A program made the position numbers and the translations under genes. This document shows positions 7,852 through 16,115 of a DNA stretch of 64,000 bases, one piece after another. The first letter of the stretch is position 1; every line of letters starts with the position of its first letter. This DNA is from Streptomyces chartreusis NRRL 3882 (GTDB taxonomy: Bacteria; Actinomycetota; Actinomycetes; Streptomycetales; Streptomycetaceae), in NCBI RefSeq assembly GCF_900236475.1, contig NZ_LT963352.1:7241001-7305000 (forward strand), given 5' to 3'. Below the pieces are notes generated by a model, which did not search any database, was not told where the DNA came from, and saw only the letters and a program-made list of their open reading frames with translations.

Positions 7852-8814
7852 TTGCTGAAGTCTGCCCGCAAGCAGGAGAGGGATCCCGAGGGGCGCATGC
7901 CCCTCGCGGAGCACCTTCGCGAGCTCCGCAACCGGCTCGCCAAGGCGATGCTGGCGATCGTCGTCGTCACGGTCTTCGCCGCCTTCTTCTACAACGACAT
8001 CATCAACTTGATCACCAAGCCGATCCTCGACTCGGTCGGCTGTGACAAGACCTTCGCGGAACTGGCCAAGTCGCAGCCCGGCTCGAAGCCGTGTGCGCAG
8101 ATCACCATCAACGGCCTGCTCACCCCCTTCACGCTGGCGCTGAAGGTGTCCCTGATGGCCGGTGTCGTGCTGGCCTCGCCGATCTGGCTCTACCAGCTGT
8201 GGGCCTTCGTCGCGCCCGGTCTGCACCGGCACGAGAAGAAGTACGCCTACGCCTTCGTCGGCACGGGCGCCCCGCTGTTCGTCGTCGGCGCCTACTTCGC
8301 GTACACGGTCCTTCCCACCACGGCGAAGGTGCTGCTCGAGTTCACCCCGGGCGGCACGTCCAACCTCCTTCCGCTGGACGACCTGCTCGACCTGGTCATG
8401 CGGATGGTGCTCGTCTTCGGCCTCTCGTTCGAGCTGCCCCTGCTGCTGGTCATGCTCAACCTCACCGGGGTGCTCACCGGTAAGCGCATGCTCGGCTGGT
8501 GGCGCGGCATGATCATGGCCATCACGGTGTTCGCGGCCGTCGCCACACCCAGCACCGACCCCCTGACCATGCTGGCCCTCGCGGCGCCGATCTGGATCCT
8601 GTACTTCGCCGCCGTCGCCTTCTCCCTGATCAACGACCGCCGGCGCAGCCGTCGCGAGGCCCTGGGCCCCGCCGACGACGAGGCCTCCGAGCTGGACCTC
8701 ACGCCCGAGGACATCGGCGAGATCGAGCCCGTGACCACCAGCCGCGCCGCCCTGCCCGAGCAGGCGAGCGGAGACCGCACGGACCGGGTCAACGGTTATG
8801 ACGACGTGACCTGA
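7852..8814 (+). CDS. tatC: Sec-independent (Tat) translocase subunit TatC
   Basis: TatC recognises twin-arginine signal peptides. The 320-residue protein has the conserved N-terminus MPLAEHLRELRNRL (from residue 16) followed by six membrane segments. Family motifs include PFTLALKVSLMAGVVLASPIWLYQLWAFVAPGL and FGLSFELPLLLVML. The start is taken as the TTG at 7852, the first in-frame candidate; it keeps the basic LKSARKQERDPEGR leader seen in actinobacterial TatC. An internal ATG at 7897 is possible but would remove that leader. A charged C-terminal tail of about 70 residues extends beyond the last helix. Confidence 0.95.
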   Translation: MLKSARKQERDPEGRMPLAEHLRELRNRLAKAMLAIVVVTVFAAFFYNDIINLITKPILDSVGCDKTFAELAKSQPGSKPCAQITINGLLTPFTLALKVSLMAGVVLASPIWLYQLWAFVAPGLHRHEKKYAYAFVGTGAPLFVVGAYFAYTVLPTTAKVLLEFTPGGTSNLLPLDDLLDLVMRMVLVFGLSFELPLLLVMLNLTGVLTGKRMLGWWRGMIMAITVFAAVATPSTDPLTMLALAAPIWILYFAAVAFSLINDRRRSRREALGPADDEASELDLTPEDIGEIEPVTTSRAALPEQASGDRTDRVNGYDDVT

Positions 8815-8845
8815 AGATCGGCAGGCAGCTCATAGGGTCGGTCGC

Positions 8846-9736
8846 GTGACCAGCGAGATCACCCTCTTCGTCAATCCCACCGCGGGTCGCGGCCGGGGCG
8901 CCCGCGCGGCGCAGCCGGCCGCTTCCGCTTTGCGGGCGGCCGGTTTCTCGGTCCGTACGGTGCTCGGCGAGGACGCCGAGGACGCGCTCGCACGCGCGCG
9001 TGCCGCCGTCGAGGGCGGCACCGGGGCGCTGATAGCCGTCGGCGGCGACGGCATGGCCAACCTCGCGCTGCGGGCGGTCGCCGGCACGGGCACCCCGCTC
9101 GGCCTGGTCGCCGTCGGCACCGGCAACGACTTCGCCCGCGCCCTCGGCCTGCCCGTGCGCGAGCCGGCCGCCGCGGGGCGCATGATCGCCGACGCCCTCA
9201 AGTGCGGCCGGCTCCGCGACATCGACCTCGGTCAGGTGGGGGACCGCTGGTTCGGCACGGTCCTCGCCTCCGGCTTCGACTCCCGGGTCAACGACCGGGG
9301 CAACCGCATGAGGTGGCCGTCCGGCCGCTTCAAGTACGACCTCGCGATGATCGCCGAACTCGCGGCGTTCCGGCCCGTCCCGTACCGGATCCGGCTCGAC
9401 GACGGCGAGATCCGCGAGGTCGAGGCGACCCTCATCGCCGTCGGCAACGGCTCGTCGTACGGCGGCGGCATGCGGATCTGCCCCGGCGCCGACCTGACCG
9501 ACGGACTGTTCGACATCACCGTGGTCGGGGACTGCGACCGTACGACGCTGCTGCGGGTGTTTCCGCGGGTGTACCGGGGGACGCACGTCGAGCATCCGCA
9601 GGTGACCGTGGTGCGGGCGGCGCGGGTCGAGATCGCCGCCGCGGGCATCACCGGTTACGCGGACGGGGAACCGCTGGGCCCGCTGCCGCTGAGCGCGCGC
9701 TGCGTGCGCGGGGGCGTGCGGGTCGTCGGCCCCTGA
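8846..9736 (+). CDS. Diacylglycerol kinase-like lipid kinase
   Basis: The 296-residue protein shows the DAGK catalytic motifs: NPTAGRGRGA (10-19), GGDGM (66-70, nucleotide and metal binding) and GTGNDFAR (91-98). It phosphorylates a lipid such as diacylglycerol or a sphingoid-like base at the membrane; the exact substrate cannot be read from sequence. A TAGGGT box at 8833-8838 lies 7 nt before the GTG, so the mRNA is probably leaderless, giving an independent promoter downstream of tatC. The helicase gene follows. In actinobacteria this position next to tatC and helY is common, but no functional link is evident. Confidence 0.9.
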   Translation: MTSEITLFVNPTAGRGRGARAAQPAASALRAAGFSVRTVLGEDAEDALARARAAVEGGTGALIAVGGDGMANLALRAVAGTGTPLGLVAVGTGNDFARALGLPVREPAAAGRMIADALKCGRLRDIDLGQVGDRWFGTVLASGFDSRVNDRGNRMRWPSGRFKYDLAMIAELAAFRPVPYRIRLDDGEIREVEATLIAVGNGSSYGGGMRICPGADLTDGLFDITVVGDCDRTTLLRVFPRVYRGTHVEHPQVTVVRAARVEIAAAGITGYADGEPLGPLPLSARCVRGGVRVVGP

Positions 9737-9837
9737 GGCCCGCTGCCCCTGAGCTGCGCCGATCCCCGGTTTCACAGGAACGGATCCGGATAATGATCGT
9801 CCTGTTGTCAGTGCGGCCCGGTACGCTCGAAAGCACG

Positions 9838-12639
9838 ATGACAGAGGATCTCTCACCGGCCGAGCGGTACGCGGCAGCCCGCAAGCGTGCTGCCGAGCAG
9901 GCCACCGCGCTCGCCTCCTTCCGCGAGATGTACGACTTCGGCCTCGACCCCTTCCAGATCGAGGCCTGCCAGGCACTCGAGGCGGGGAAGGGCGTCCTGG
10001 TCGCCGCGCCCACCGGATCCGGCAAGACGATCGTCGGCGAGTTCGCCGTCCACCTCGCTCTCCAGCAGGGCAAGAAGTGCTTCTACACGACACCCATCAA
10101 GGCGCTGTCGAACCAGAAGTACGCCGACCTGTGCCGCCGCTACGGCACGGACAAGGTGGGCCTGCTCACCGGCGACAACAGCGTCAACTCCGAGGCCTCG
10201 GTGGTCGTGATGACCACCGAGGTGCTGCGGAACATGCTGTACGCCGGTTCGCAGACGCTCCTGGGCCTCGGCCACGTGGTCATGGACGAGGTGCACTACC
10301 TCTCCGACCGGTTCCGCGGCGCCGTCTGGGAAGAGGTGATCATCCACCTCCCCGAGTCGGTCACGCTCGTCTCCCTCTCGGCGACCGTGTCGAACGCCGA
10401 GGAGTTCGGCGACTGGCTCGACACGGTCCGCGGCGACACCGAGGTGATCGTCTCCGAGCACCGGCCCGTCCCGCTGTTCCAGCACGTGCTGGCCGGGCGG
10501 CGGATGTACGACCTGTTCGAGGAGGGGGAGGGCCACAAGAAGGCCGTCAACCCCGACCTCACGCGCATGGCACGCATGGAGGCGACCCGGCCGTCGTACC
10601 AGGACCGCCGGCGCGGCCGGCTGCGCGAGGCCGACCGCGAGCGTGAGCGCAGACAGCGGTCCCGGGTGTGGACGCCGAGCCGGCCCGAGGTCATCGAACG
10701 GCTCGACGCCGAGGGGCTGTTGCCCGCCATCACCTTCATCTTCAGCCGCGCCGCCTGCGAGGCCGCCGTCCAGCAGTGCCTGTACGCGGGCCTCCGGCTG
10801 AACGACGAGGAGGCGCGCGAGCAGGTGCGCGCGCTCGTCGAGGAGCGCACGGCGTCCATCCCGGCCGAGGACCTGCACGTCCTCGGCTACTACGAGTGGC
10901 TGGAAGGCCTGGAGCGCGGCATAGCCGCCCACCACGCGGGCATGCTGCCGACCTTCAAGGAGGTCGTCGAGGAGCTGTTCGTACGCGGCCTGGTCAAGGC
11001 CGTGTTCGCGACCGAGACCCTCGCCCTCGGCATCAACATGCCCGCCCGTTCGGTGGTGCTGGAGAAGCTCGTCAAGTGGAACGGCGAGCAGCACGCGGAC
11101 ATCACCCCGGGCGAGTTCACACAGCTGACGGGGCGGGCCGGGCGGCGCGGCATCGACGTCGAGGGCCACGCCGTGGTGCTGTGGCAGCGCGGGATGAACC
11201 CCGAGCACCTGGCGGGTCTGGCCGGCACGCGCACGTATCCGCTGCGCTCCAGCTTCAAGCCGTCGTACAACATGGCGGTCAACCTGGTCGAGCAGTTCGG
11301 CCGGCACCGCTCGCGGGAGCTGCTGGAGACGTCCTTCGCGCAGTTCCAGGCGGACAAGTCGGTGGTCGGGATCTCCCGGCAGGTGCAGCGCAACGAGGAG
11401 GGCCTGGAGGGTTACAAGGCCTCCATGACCTGCCACCTCGGTGACTTCGAGGAGTACGCGCGGCTGCGCCGCGAACTGAAGGACCGGGAGAACGAGCTGG
11501 CCCGGCAGGGCGCGGCGCAGCGGCGGGCCGAGGCCGCCGTGGCGCTGGAGAAGCTGAAGCCCGGTGACGTCATCCACGTGCCCACCGGCAAGTACGCGGG
11601 CCTGGCGTTGGTGCTGGACCCGGGCCTGCCCGCGGGCCGTTCGAACGGCCACCGCGGATTCGAGCACCACGACGGGCCGCGCCCGCTGGTGCTGACCGCC
11701 GAGCGGCAGGTGAAGCGGCTGGCGGCCATCGACTTCCCGGTGCCGGTCGAGCCGCTGGAGCGGATGCGGATCCCGAAGTCCTTCAACCCCCGTTCCCCGC
11801 AGTCCCGTCGGGACCTCGCGTCCGCGCTGCGCACCAAGGCCGGGCACATCCCGGCCGACCGGCACCGCAAGCGGCGCTCCCAGGCGGCCGACGACCGGGA
11901 GATCGCCCGGCTGCGGACCGCGCTGCGGGCGCACCCCTGCCACGGGTGCAGCGACCGTGAGGACCACGCCCGTTGGGCCGAGCGCTACCACCGGCTGCTG
12001 CGGGACACCTCGCAGCTGGAGCGGCGCATCGAGGGCCGAACGAACACCATCGCGCGGACGTTCGACCGGATCGTGGCGCTGCTGACCGAGATGGACTACC
12101 TGCGCGGCGACGAGGTCACCGAGCACGGCAAGCGGCTCGCGCGGCTGTACGGCGAGCTGGACCTGCTCGCCAGCGAGTGCCTGCGCGAGGGTGTCTGGGA
12201 GGGGCTCGGCCCGGCCGAACTGGCCGGATGTGTCTCGGCGTTGGTGTACGAGGCGCGCGTCGGGGACGACGCGCTGGCGCCGAAGCTGCCGTCGGGCAGG
12301 GCCAAGGCCGCGCTGGGCGAGATGGTGCGGATCTGGGGGCGGCTGGACGCGCTGGAGGAGGAGTTCCGGATCAGCCAGACCGAAGGGGTCGGGCAGCGTG
12401 AGCCGGACCTCGGGTTCGCGTGGGCCGCGTACATGTGGGCCTCGGGGAAGGGGCTCGACGAGGTGCTGCGCGAGGCGGAGATGCCGGCGGGGGACTTCGT
12501 GCGGTGGTGCAAGCAGGTCATCGATGTGCTGGGGCAGATCGCGGCGGCTGCGCCGCAAGGGTCTTCCGTGGTGAAGAACGCCCGTAAGGCCGTCGATCTG
12601 CTGCTGCGGGGTGTGGTCGCCTACTCGTCGGTGGGCTGA
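9838..12639 (+). CDS. helY: Ski2/Mtr4-type DEVH-box RNA helicase HelY
   Basis: The 933-residue superfamily 2 helicase resembles mycobacterial HelY, which also lies next to tatC. Motif I is APTGSGKT (57-64), motif II is DEVH (150-153), motif III SLSAT follows, and motif VI reads QLTGRAGRRGID. A C-terminal region corresponds to the helical DSHCT domain. Between them are a basic insertion (about 255-280, rich in Arg) and an HPCHGCSDREDHARW segment whose Cys and His residues might bind metal. The start is the ATG at 9838; the open frame continues upstream into the lipid kinase gene in another frame and is not coding there. Expected role: ATP-driven unwinding of structured RNA in turnover or processing. 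Confidence 0.92.
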   Translation: MTEDLSPAERYAAARKRAAEQATALASFREMYDFGLDPFQIEACQALEAGKGVLVAAPTGSGKTIVGEFAVHLALQQGKKCFYTTPIKALSNQKYADLCRRYGTDKVGLLTGDNSVNSEASVVVMTTEVLRNMLYAGSQTLLGLGHVVMDEVHYLSDRFRGAVWEEVIIHLPESVTLVSLSATVSNAEEFGDWLDTVRGDTEVIVSEHRPVPLFQHVLAGRRMYDLFEEGEGHKKAVNPDLTRMARMEATRPSYQDRRRGRLREADRERERRQRSRVWTPSRPEVIERLDAEGLLPAITFIFSRAACEAAVQQCLYAGLRLNDEEAREQVRALVEERTASIPAEDLHVLGYYEWLEGLERGIAAHHAGMLPTFKEVVEELFVRGLVKAVFATETLALGINMPARSVVLEKLVKWNGEQHADITPGEFTQLTGRAGRRGIDVEGHAVVLWQRGMNPEHLAGLAGTRTYPLRSSFKPSYNMAVNLVEQFGRHRSRELLETSFAQFQADKSVVGISRQVQRNEEGLEGYKASMTCHLGDFEEYARLRRELKDRENELARQGAAQRRAEAAVALEKLKPGDVIHVPTGKYAGLALVLDPGLPAGRSNGHRGFEHHDGPRPLVLTAERQVKRLAAIDFPVPVEPLERMRIPKSFNPRSPQSRRDLASALRTKAGHIPADRHRKRRSQAADDREIARLRTALRAHPCHGCSDREDHARWAERYHRLLRDTSQLERRIEGRTNTIARTFDRIVALLTEMDYLRGDEVTEHGKRLARLYGELDLLASECLREGVWEGLGPAELAGCVSALVYEARVGDDALAPKLPSGRAKAALGEMVRIWGRLDALEEEFRISQTEGVGQREPDLGFAWAAYMWASGKGLDEVLREAEMPAGDFVRWCKQVIDVLGQIAAAAPQGSSVVKNARKAVDLLLRGVVAYSSVG

Positions 12640-12673
12640 GCTTGTTGCGCGGGTGCCGGTTCGTTGTGGTTGC

Positions 12674-12696
12674 TCGCGCAGTTCCCCGCGCCCCTT
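12674..12696 (+). repeat. Dispersed Streptomyces GC-rich repeat, copy 1
   Basis: The core CGCGCAGTTCCCCGCGCCCC occurs here downstream of helY. A copy matching 21 of 22 bases lies in reverse orientation at 51042-51063. Similar sequences are, from general knowledge, very frequent in Streptomyces genomes near gene ends. Confidence 0.7.
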
Positions 12697-12714
12697 AGAA
12701 GGGCGTTGATGCCG

Positions 12715-12747
12715 AAGCCCCTCACCTGTTGAGGTGAGGGGCTTTCG
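12715..12747 (+). terminator. Terminator after helY
   Basis: AAGCCCCTCACCT (12715-12727) pairs with AGGTGAGGGGCTT (12732-12744) across loop GTTG: a perfect 13-bp stem ending in a TTT run. Confidence 0.9.
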
Positions 12748-13011
12748 CATGCCCGTTCGTCGTTACGCGTCGTATTCGAACGGTGTCGCAGCGTGTAAAC
12801 GACTGAGCGTACTATCCCTTCGCGACCGGTTTCCGGCAGTTGCTGAATATGACACGGCGATGATCCGGTCGGACTAAGCTCGCCCGCAGCGCACCGGCTT
12901 GAGATGAATTCGTGCGCTTGTTCCCCAATGTGCGGAAGAGTCCTACTGCTTCATGACATACCCCCCTGCAAGCCCTCCCGAACCCCAGCCGACTCCTTTC
13001 AGAAGGCCTAC

Positions 13012-14652
13012 ATGGTGAGTGTTCAATCCCCTCCCGGTCGCGGTGAACTTCCCTACGCGCGCGTGCTGCTGCTGCCGGCCATAGTGATGGCCGCGGCGAC
13101 CGGGGCAGCTGTCGCCCTGGTGACGGCGCCGGCCCGGCTCGCCGTCGGCTGGTGCGGTGGTATCGCCACCGTGCTGGTGATCGCGACGGCGGTCGAGGCG
13201 GTGCGCCGCGGCCGTGCCCTGCGCAAGCAGCGGGGCGAGCACGCCCGTCACACCGCGCATCTGGAACAGCGGATCGCGGCCCACGAGAACGAGTTGGTCC
13301 GTTTCTCGCGGGAGATCATCCCCGCGGCGCTCCGTCTGCTGAGCACCGGAGAATCCCCCAGGGAGGTGATTCGCAAGCTCGGTCTCGCCAACCCCGCGTT
13401 CCGCGACCTCCCGGCCCCGCAGGCCGAGACGCTGCTGACGGTGCTCAAGATCGTCGACCGCGAAGTGACCATGCGTGACGCCGCCGCGCGTTCCTTCGTC
13501 AGTGTCGCCCGCCGCGTGCAGGCGATCATCCACCAGCAGGCCGAGGAACTCCGGGAGATGGAGGAGGACCACGGCCGCAACCCCGAGGTCTTCGACGACC
13601 TGCTGCGCATCGACCACGGCAACGCCCTGATCGGCCGCCTCGCCGACTCCGTCTCCGTCCTCGGCGGCGGCCGCCCCGGACGGCAGTGGCCCGAACCGGT
13701 GTCCCTCTACAGCACCCTGCGCGGCGCCATGTCCCGCATCCTGGAGTACCGGCGCATCCAGCTGTCCTCCATCGCCAAGATCAGCGTCAAGGGCATCTAC
13801 GTCGAGCCGGTCATCCACGCCGCCGCCGAACTCCTCGACAACGCCACGCGCTACTCGCCGCCGCAGACCAAGGTGCACGTCACCGCCACCGAGGTGCAGA
13901 CCGGCGTCTGCATCGAGATCGAGGACGGCGGTGTCAACCTCAACGAGGAGGCGCGCGCCCGGATCGAGGGCATGCTGGAGGCCGCCAAGGCGGGCGTCGA
14001 CCTCCAGGACATCGGCGAGCACCCGCGCCTCGGCCTCGCCGTCGTCGGTCGCCTCTGCTCGGCGTACAACATGCAGGTCTCGCTGCGCGCCTCCGCGTAC
14101 GGCGGTGTCCGGGCCATCCTCATCGTGCCGAGCGAGATGATCACCCACGAGCCCGGCGTCGGACTCGCCCACGGCATCGGCGCCACCGGCATCCCCATGC
14201 CGGTCGGCATCCCCGAGGGGCCGAAGCGCACGCCCAAGAAGCGCCGCCCCACCAACCCGCGCATCCCCGAAACGGTCTCCCTGGAGGACGACGACGTCCC
14301 CGAGGTCACCGAGTGGACGCCGAACGGCCTGCCGCAGCGCCGCAGCCGGGTGAAGACGTCCCTCACCGAGCGGATCGCCCAGCAGGCCGCCTACGACCGG
14401 GAAGACCGGGAGGCCGCCGCCCGGGGCGAGGCGAACCCCTGGGCGACACCCGAGCCCGAGGTGCCTCCCCTGCGCGACATGAATGCCCCCGACGCCCCCG
14501 GCAAGGGCCTCGAGGCCTTCTGGGAGGGACTCAAGCAGGGCATCGAACCCGGCACCCACCCGACCGACTTCATCCGGAACCCGACCAAGTACCTGCACCT
14601 GCTCAACGACCCGGCCCCCGCCGAGGCCGATGACGAGGGGGACCTCAAGTGA
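13012..14652 (+). CDS. rarA: Conservon sensor ATPase RarA (CvnA9-type)
   Basis: First gene of a conservon, the Streptomyces operon type encoding a membrane-linked G-protein-like complex. The 546-residue protein has two N-terminal membrane segments (about 15-60), a coiled-coil segment, and a histidine-kinase-type ATPase domain with N-box ELLDNATRYSPP (from residue 273) and G-box LGLAVVGRLC. No obvious H-box histidine precedes it, so it may act as an ATP-binding platform rather than a classical kinase. The C-terminal 180 residues are Pro- and charge-rich and probably disordered. ATG at 13012 is chosen for AGAAGG upstream; GTG at 13015 is also possible. Its stop overlaps the rarB start. Confidence 0.9.
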   Translation: MVSVQSPPGRGELPYARVLLLPAIVMAAATGAAVALVTAPARLAVGWCGGIATVLVIATAVEAVRRGRALRKQRGEHARHTAHLEQRIAAHENELVRFSREIIPAALRLLSTGESPREVIRKLGLANPAFRDLPAPQAETLLTVLKIVDREVTMRDAAARSFVSVARRVQAIIHQQAEELREMEEDHGRNPEVFDDLLRIDHGNALIGRLADSVSVLGGGRPGRQWPEPVSLYSTLRGAMSRILEYRRIQLSSIAKISVKGIYVEPVIHAAAELLDNATRYSPPQTKVHVTATEVQTGVCIEIEDGGVNLNEEARARIEGMLEAAKAGVDLQDIGEHPRLGLAVVGRLCSAYNMQVSLRASAYGGVRAILIVPSEMITHEPGVGLAHGIGATGIPMPVGIPEGPKRTPKKRRPTNPRIPETVSLEDDDVPEVTEWTPNGLPQRRSRVKTSLTERIAQQAAYDREDREAAARGEANPWATPEPEVPPLRDMNAPDAPGKGLEAFWEGLKQGIEPGTHPTDFIRNPTKYLHLLNDPAPAEADDEGDLK

Positions 14653-15056
14653 TCCAGCAGCGAGGCAATTTCGACTGGATGCTCAAGCAGCTCGCCGACG
14701 GCGTGCCGGGCATCGAGATGATCGTCGTGCTCTCGGCCGACGGCCTGCGCATCGCCCGCTACGGCGGCGAGCCCGACGCGGCCGACCGGGTGGCCGCGGC
14801 CTGCGCCGGGCTGCAGTCCCTCGCGAGCAGCGTCTGCCAGGAACTCACCGTGGGCGACGGCGAGATGAAGCTCGTCATGATCGAGATCGACCGGGGCTAC
14901 TTCTACCTGATGAACGCCGGAGCCAACGCCTTCCTCGCGGTGCTCTCCGACGTGCGCTGCGAGCCCGGCCGGATGAGCGCCATGATGCGCGACCTCGTCG
15001 TGCGCATCGGCGGCCATCTGACCAGTCCGCCCCGGCGGAACGGGCAGATCGTATGA
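14649..15056 (+). CDS. rarB: Conservon roadblock/LC7 protein RarB (CvnB9-type)
   Basis: The 135-residue protein is a roadblock/LC7 domain (FDWMLKQLADGVPGIEMIVVLSADGLRIA ... FYLMNAGANAFLAVLSDV), the fold of GTPase-activating partners of small Ras/MglA-type GTPases. It should bind the GTPase RarD and the sensor RarA. It starts at a GTG that overlaps the rarA stop (GTGA), implying translational coupling, and its own stop overlaps the rarC ATG. A short basic tail (PPRRNGQIV) follows the fold. Confidence 0.92.
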   Translation: MIQQRGNFDWMLKQLADGVPGIEMIVVLSADGLRIARYGGEPDAADRVAAACAGLQSLASSVCQELTVGDGEMKLVMIEIDRGYFYLMNAGANAFLAVLSDVRCEPGRMSAMMRDLVVRIGGHLTSPPRRNGQIV

Positions 15057-15451
15057 CGCCTCCCCGACGCCAGAGGCGCGAACCCGCCCCGGAACCGCCC
15101 AAGCCCGAGGAGGGCGAGGGCAAGGTCCGCAACCCGGAGCGCATGTACGTGGTCGCCGGCCCGGACGGTGAACGGGCCGAGCTCGACCTGGTGACGTTAA
15201 TCGTGGCGCGTGCCACGGACCCGCCGCCCTCCGCCTCGCCCGAGCAGGCGGCGCTGCTCCGGCTCTGCGCCGCCCCCCTGTCCGTGGCCGAGCTGTCGGC
15301 CTACCTCAGCCTGCCGTTCAGCGCGATGGGCGTGCTGCTCACCGAGCTGCTGACGGCGGATCTGGTGACGGCGCGCTCCCCGATCGTCCGCCAGGCGCTC
15401 CCCGACCGTTCCCTCCTCGAAGCGGTGATGAATGGACTTCAAAGGCTCTGA
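15053..15451 (+). CDS. rarC: Conservon DUF742 protein RarC (CvnC9-type), with a TTA codon
   Basis: The 132-residue protein is a DUF742 protein, the third member of every conservon: a charged N-terminus, RMYVVAGPDGERAELDLVTLIVA, and a winged-helix-like C-terminal half (LLRLCAAPLSVAELSAYLSLPFSAMGVLLTEL). Its biochemical role is unknown. It starts at an ATG overlapping the rarB stop and overlaps rarD by 20 nt. Codon 49 (15197-15199) is TTA, in frame. This codon is read by the bldA tRNA in Streptomyces, so RarC synthesis, and through coupling perhaps RarD, may be delayed to development. Confidence 0.92.
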   Translation: MTPPRRQRREPAPEPPKPEEGEGKVRNPERMYVVAGPDGERAELDLVTLIVARATDPPPSASPEQAALLRLCAAPLSVAELSAYLSLPFSAMGVLLTELLTADLVTARSPIVRQALPDRSLLEAVMNGLQRL

Positions 15452-16052
15452 CACCATCCCGGGCCCCCGGGCCGAGGACCAGTTGCCGCACACGGCACAG
15501 GCCGCGGCCAAGATCGTGATCGTGGGGGGCTTCGGTGTCGGAAAGACGACCATGGTCGGCTCGGTCAGCGAGATCAAACCGCTGACCACCGAGGAGACCA
15601 TGACGCAGGCCGGCATCGGTGTCGACGACAACTTCGGTTCCGCGTCCAAGACGGCCACCACCGTGGCGATGGACTTCGGCCGGATCAGCATCACCGACCA
15701 GCTCGTGCTGTACCTCTTCGGCACACCCGGCCAGCAGCGCTTCTGGTTCCTGTGGAACGGCCTGTTCGAGGGCGCGCTCGGCGCGGTGGTCCTGGTCGAC
15801 ACCCGCCGCCTGGAGGTCAGCTTCGACGTCATGGGGCGTCTGGAGGAACGCGGCGTGCCGTTCGTGGTCGCCATCAACTCCTTCCCGGACGCTCCCCGTT
15901 ACCCCATCGAGGAGCTGCGCACGGCGCTCGACCTCTCCCCGGACATCCCGATCATGGAGTGCGACGCGCGGCGGCGGGCTTCCAGCCGCGACGTCCTGAT
16001 GACCCTCATGCGCTTCCTGCACTCGCTCGCCATGACGGGCTCACTCACCTGA
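15432..16052 (+). CDS. rarD: Conservon Ras-like GTPase RarD (CvnD9-type)
   Basis: The 206-residue protein is a small GTPase of the conservon D class. The P-loop is GGFGVGKTT (32-40); the switch II region reads YLFGTPGQQRF, with Gln in place as in Ras-type G3 motifs (DxxGQ-like but TPGQQ), and the G4 equivalent is VAINSF. GTP state probably controls the membrane complex with RarA and RarB, which in S. coelicolor represses aerial growth and antibiotic formation. ATG at 15432 lies inside the end of rarC, a 20-nt overlap suggesting coupled translation. Confidence 0.93.
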   Translation: MDFKGSDTIPGPRAEDQLPHTAQAAAKIVIVGGFGVGKTTMVGSVSEIKPLTTEETMTQAGIGVDDNFGSASKTATTVAMDFGRISITDQLVLYLFGTPGQQRFWFLWNGLFEGALGAVVLVDTRRLEVSFDVMGRLEERGVPFVVAINSFPDAPRYPIEELRTALDLSPDIPIMECDARRRASSRDVLMTLMRFLHSLAMTGSLT

Positions 16053-16115
16053 TCCGGGTCCGTCCCACCCCACATCTCCCCCCTCAGACACCTGGAAAGT
16101 TTCGGAGCGACCACT

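Larger units (their letters stand above)
12640..13011. other. Intergenic region between helY and rarA
   Basis: This 372-nt stretch holds a dispersed GC-rich repeat (12674-12696), the helY terminator (12715-12747) and then about 260 nt of lower-GC upstream sequence for rarA. Features such as ACTATCC and GACTAAGCT resemble -10 elements but no convincing -35/-10 pair was found. AGAAGG at 13001-13006 is the rarA ribosome site. Confidence 0.6.

Noticed and set aside
9853..12750. Long open frame of 965 codons antisense to helY
   Set aside because: It mirrors the third-position GC bias of the helicase gene, has no family similarity or ribosome site, and the helicase motifs on the other strand are complete.
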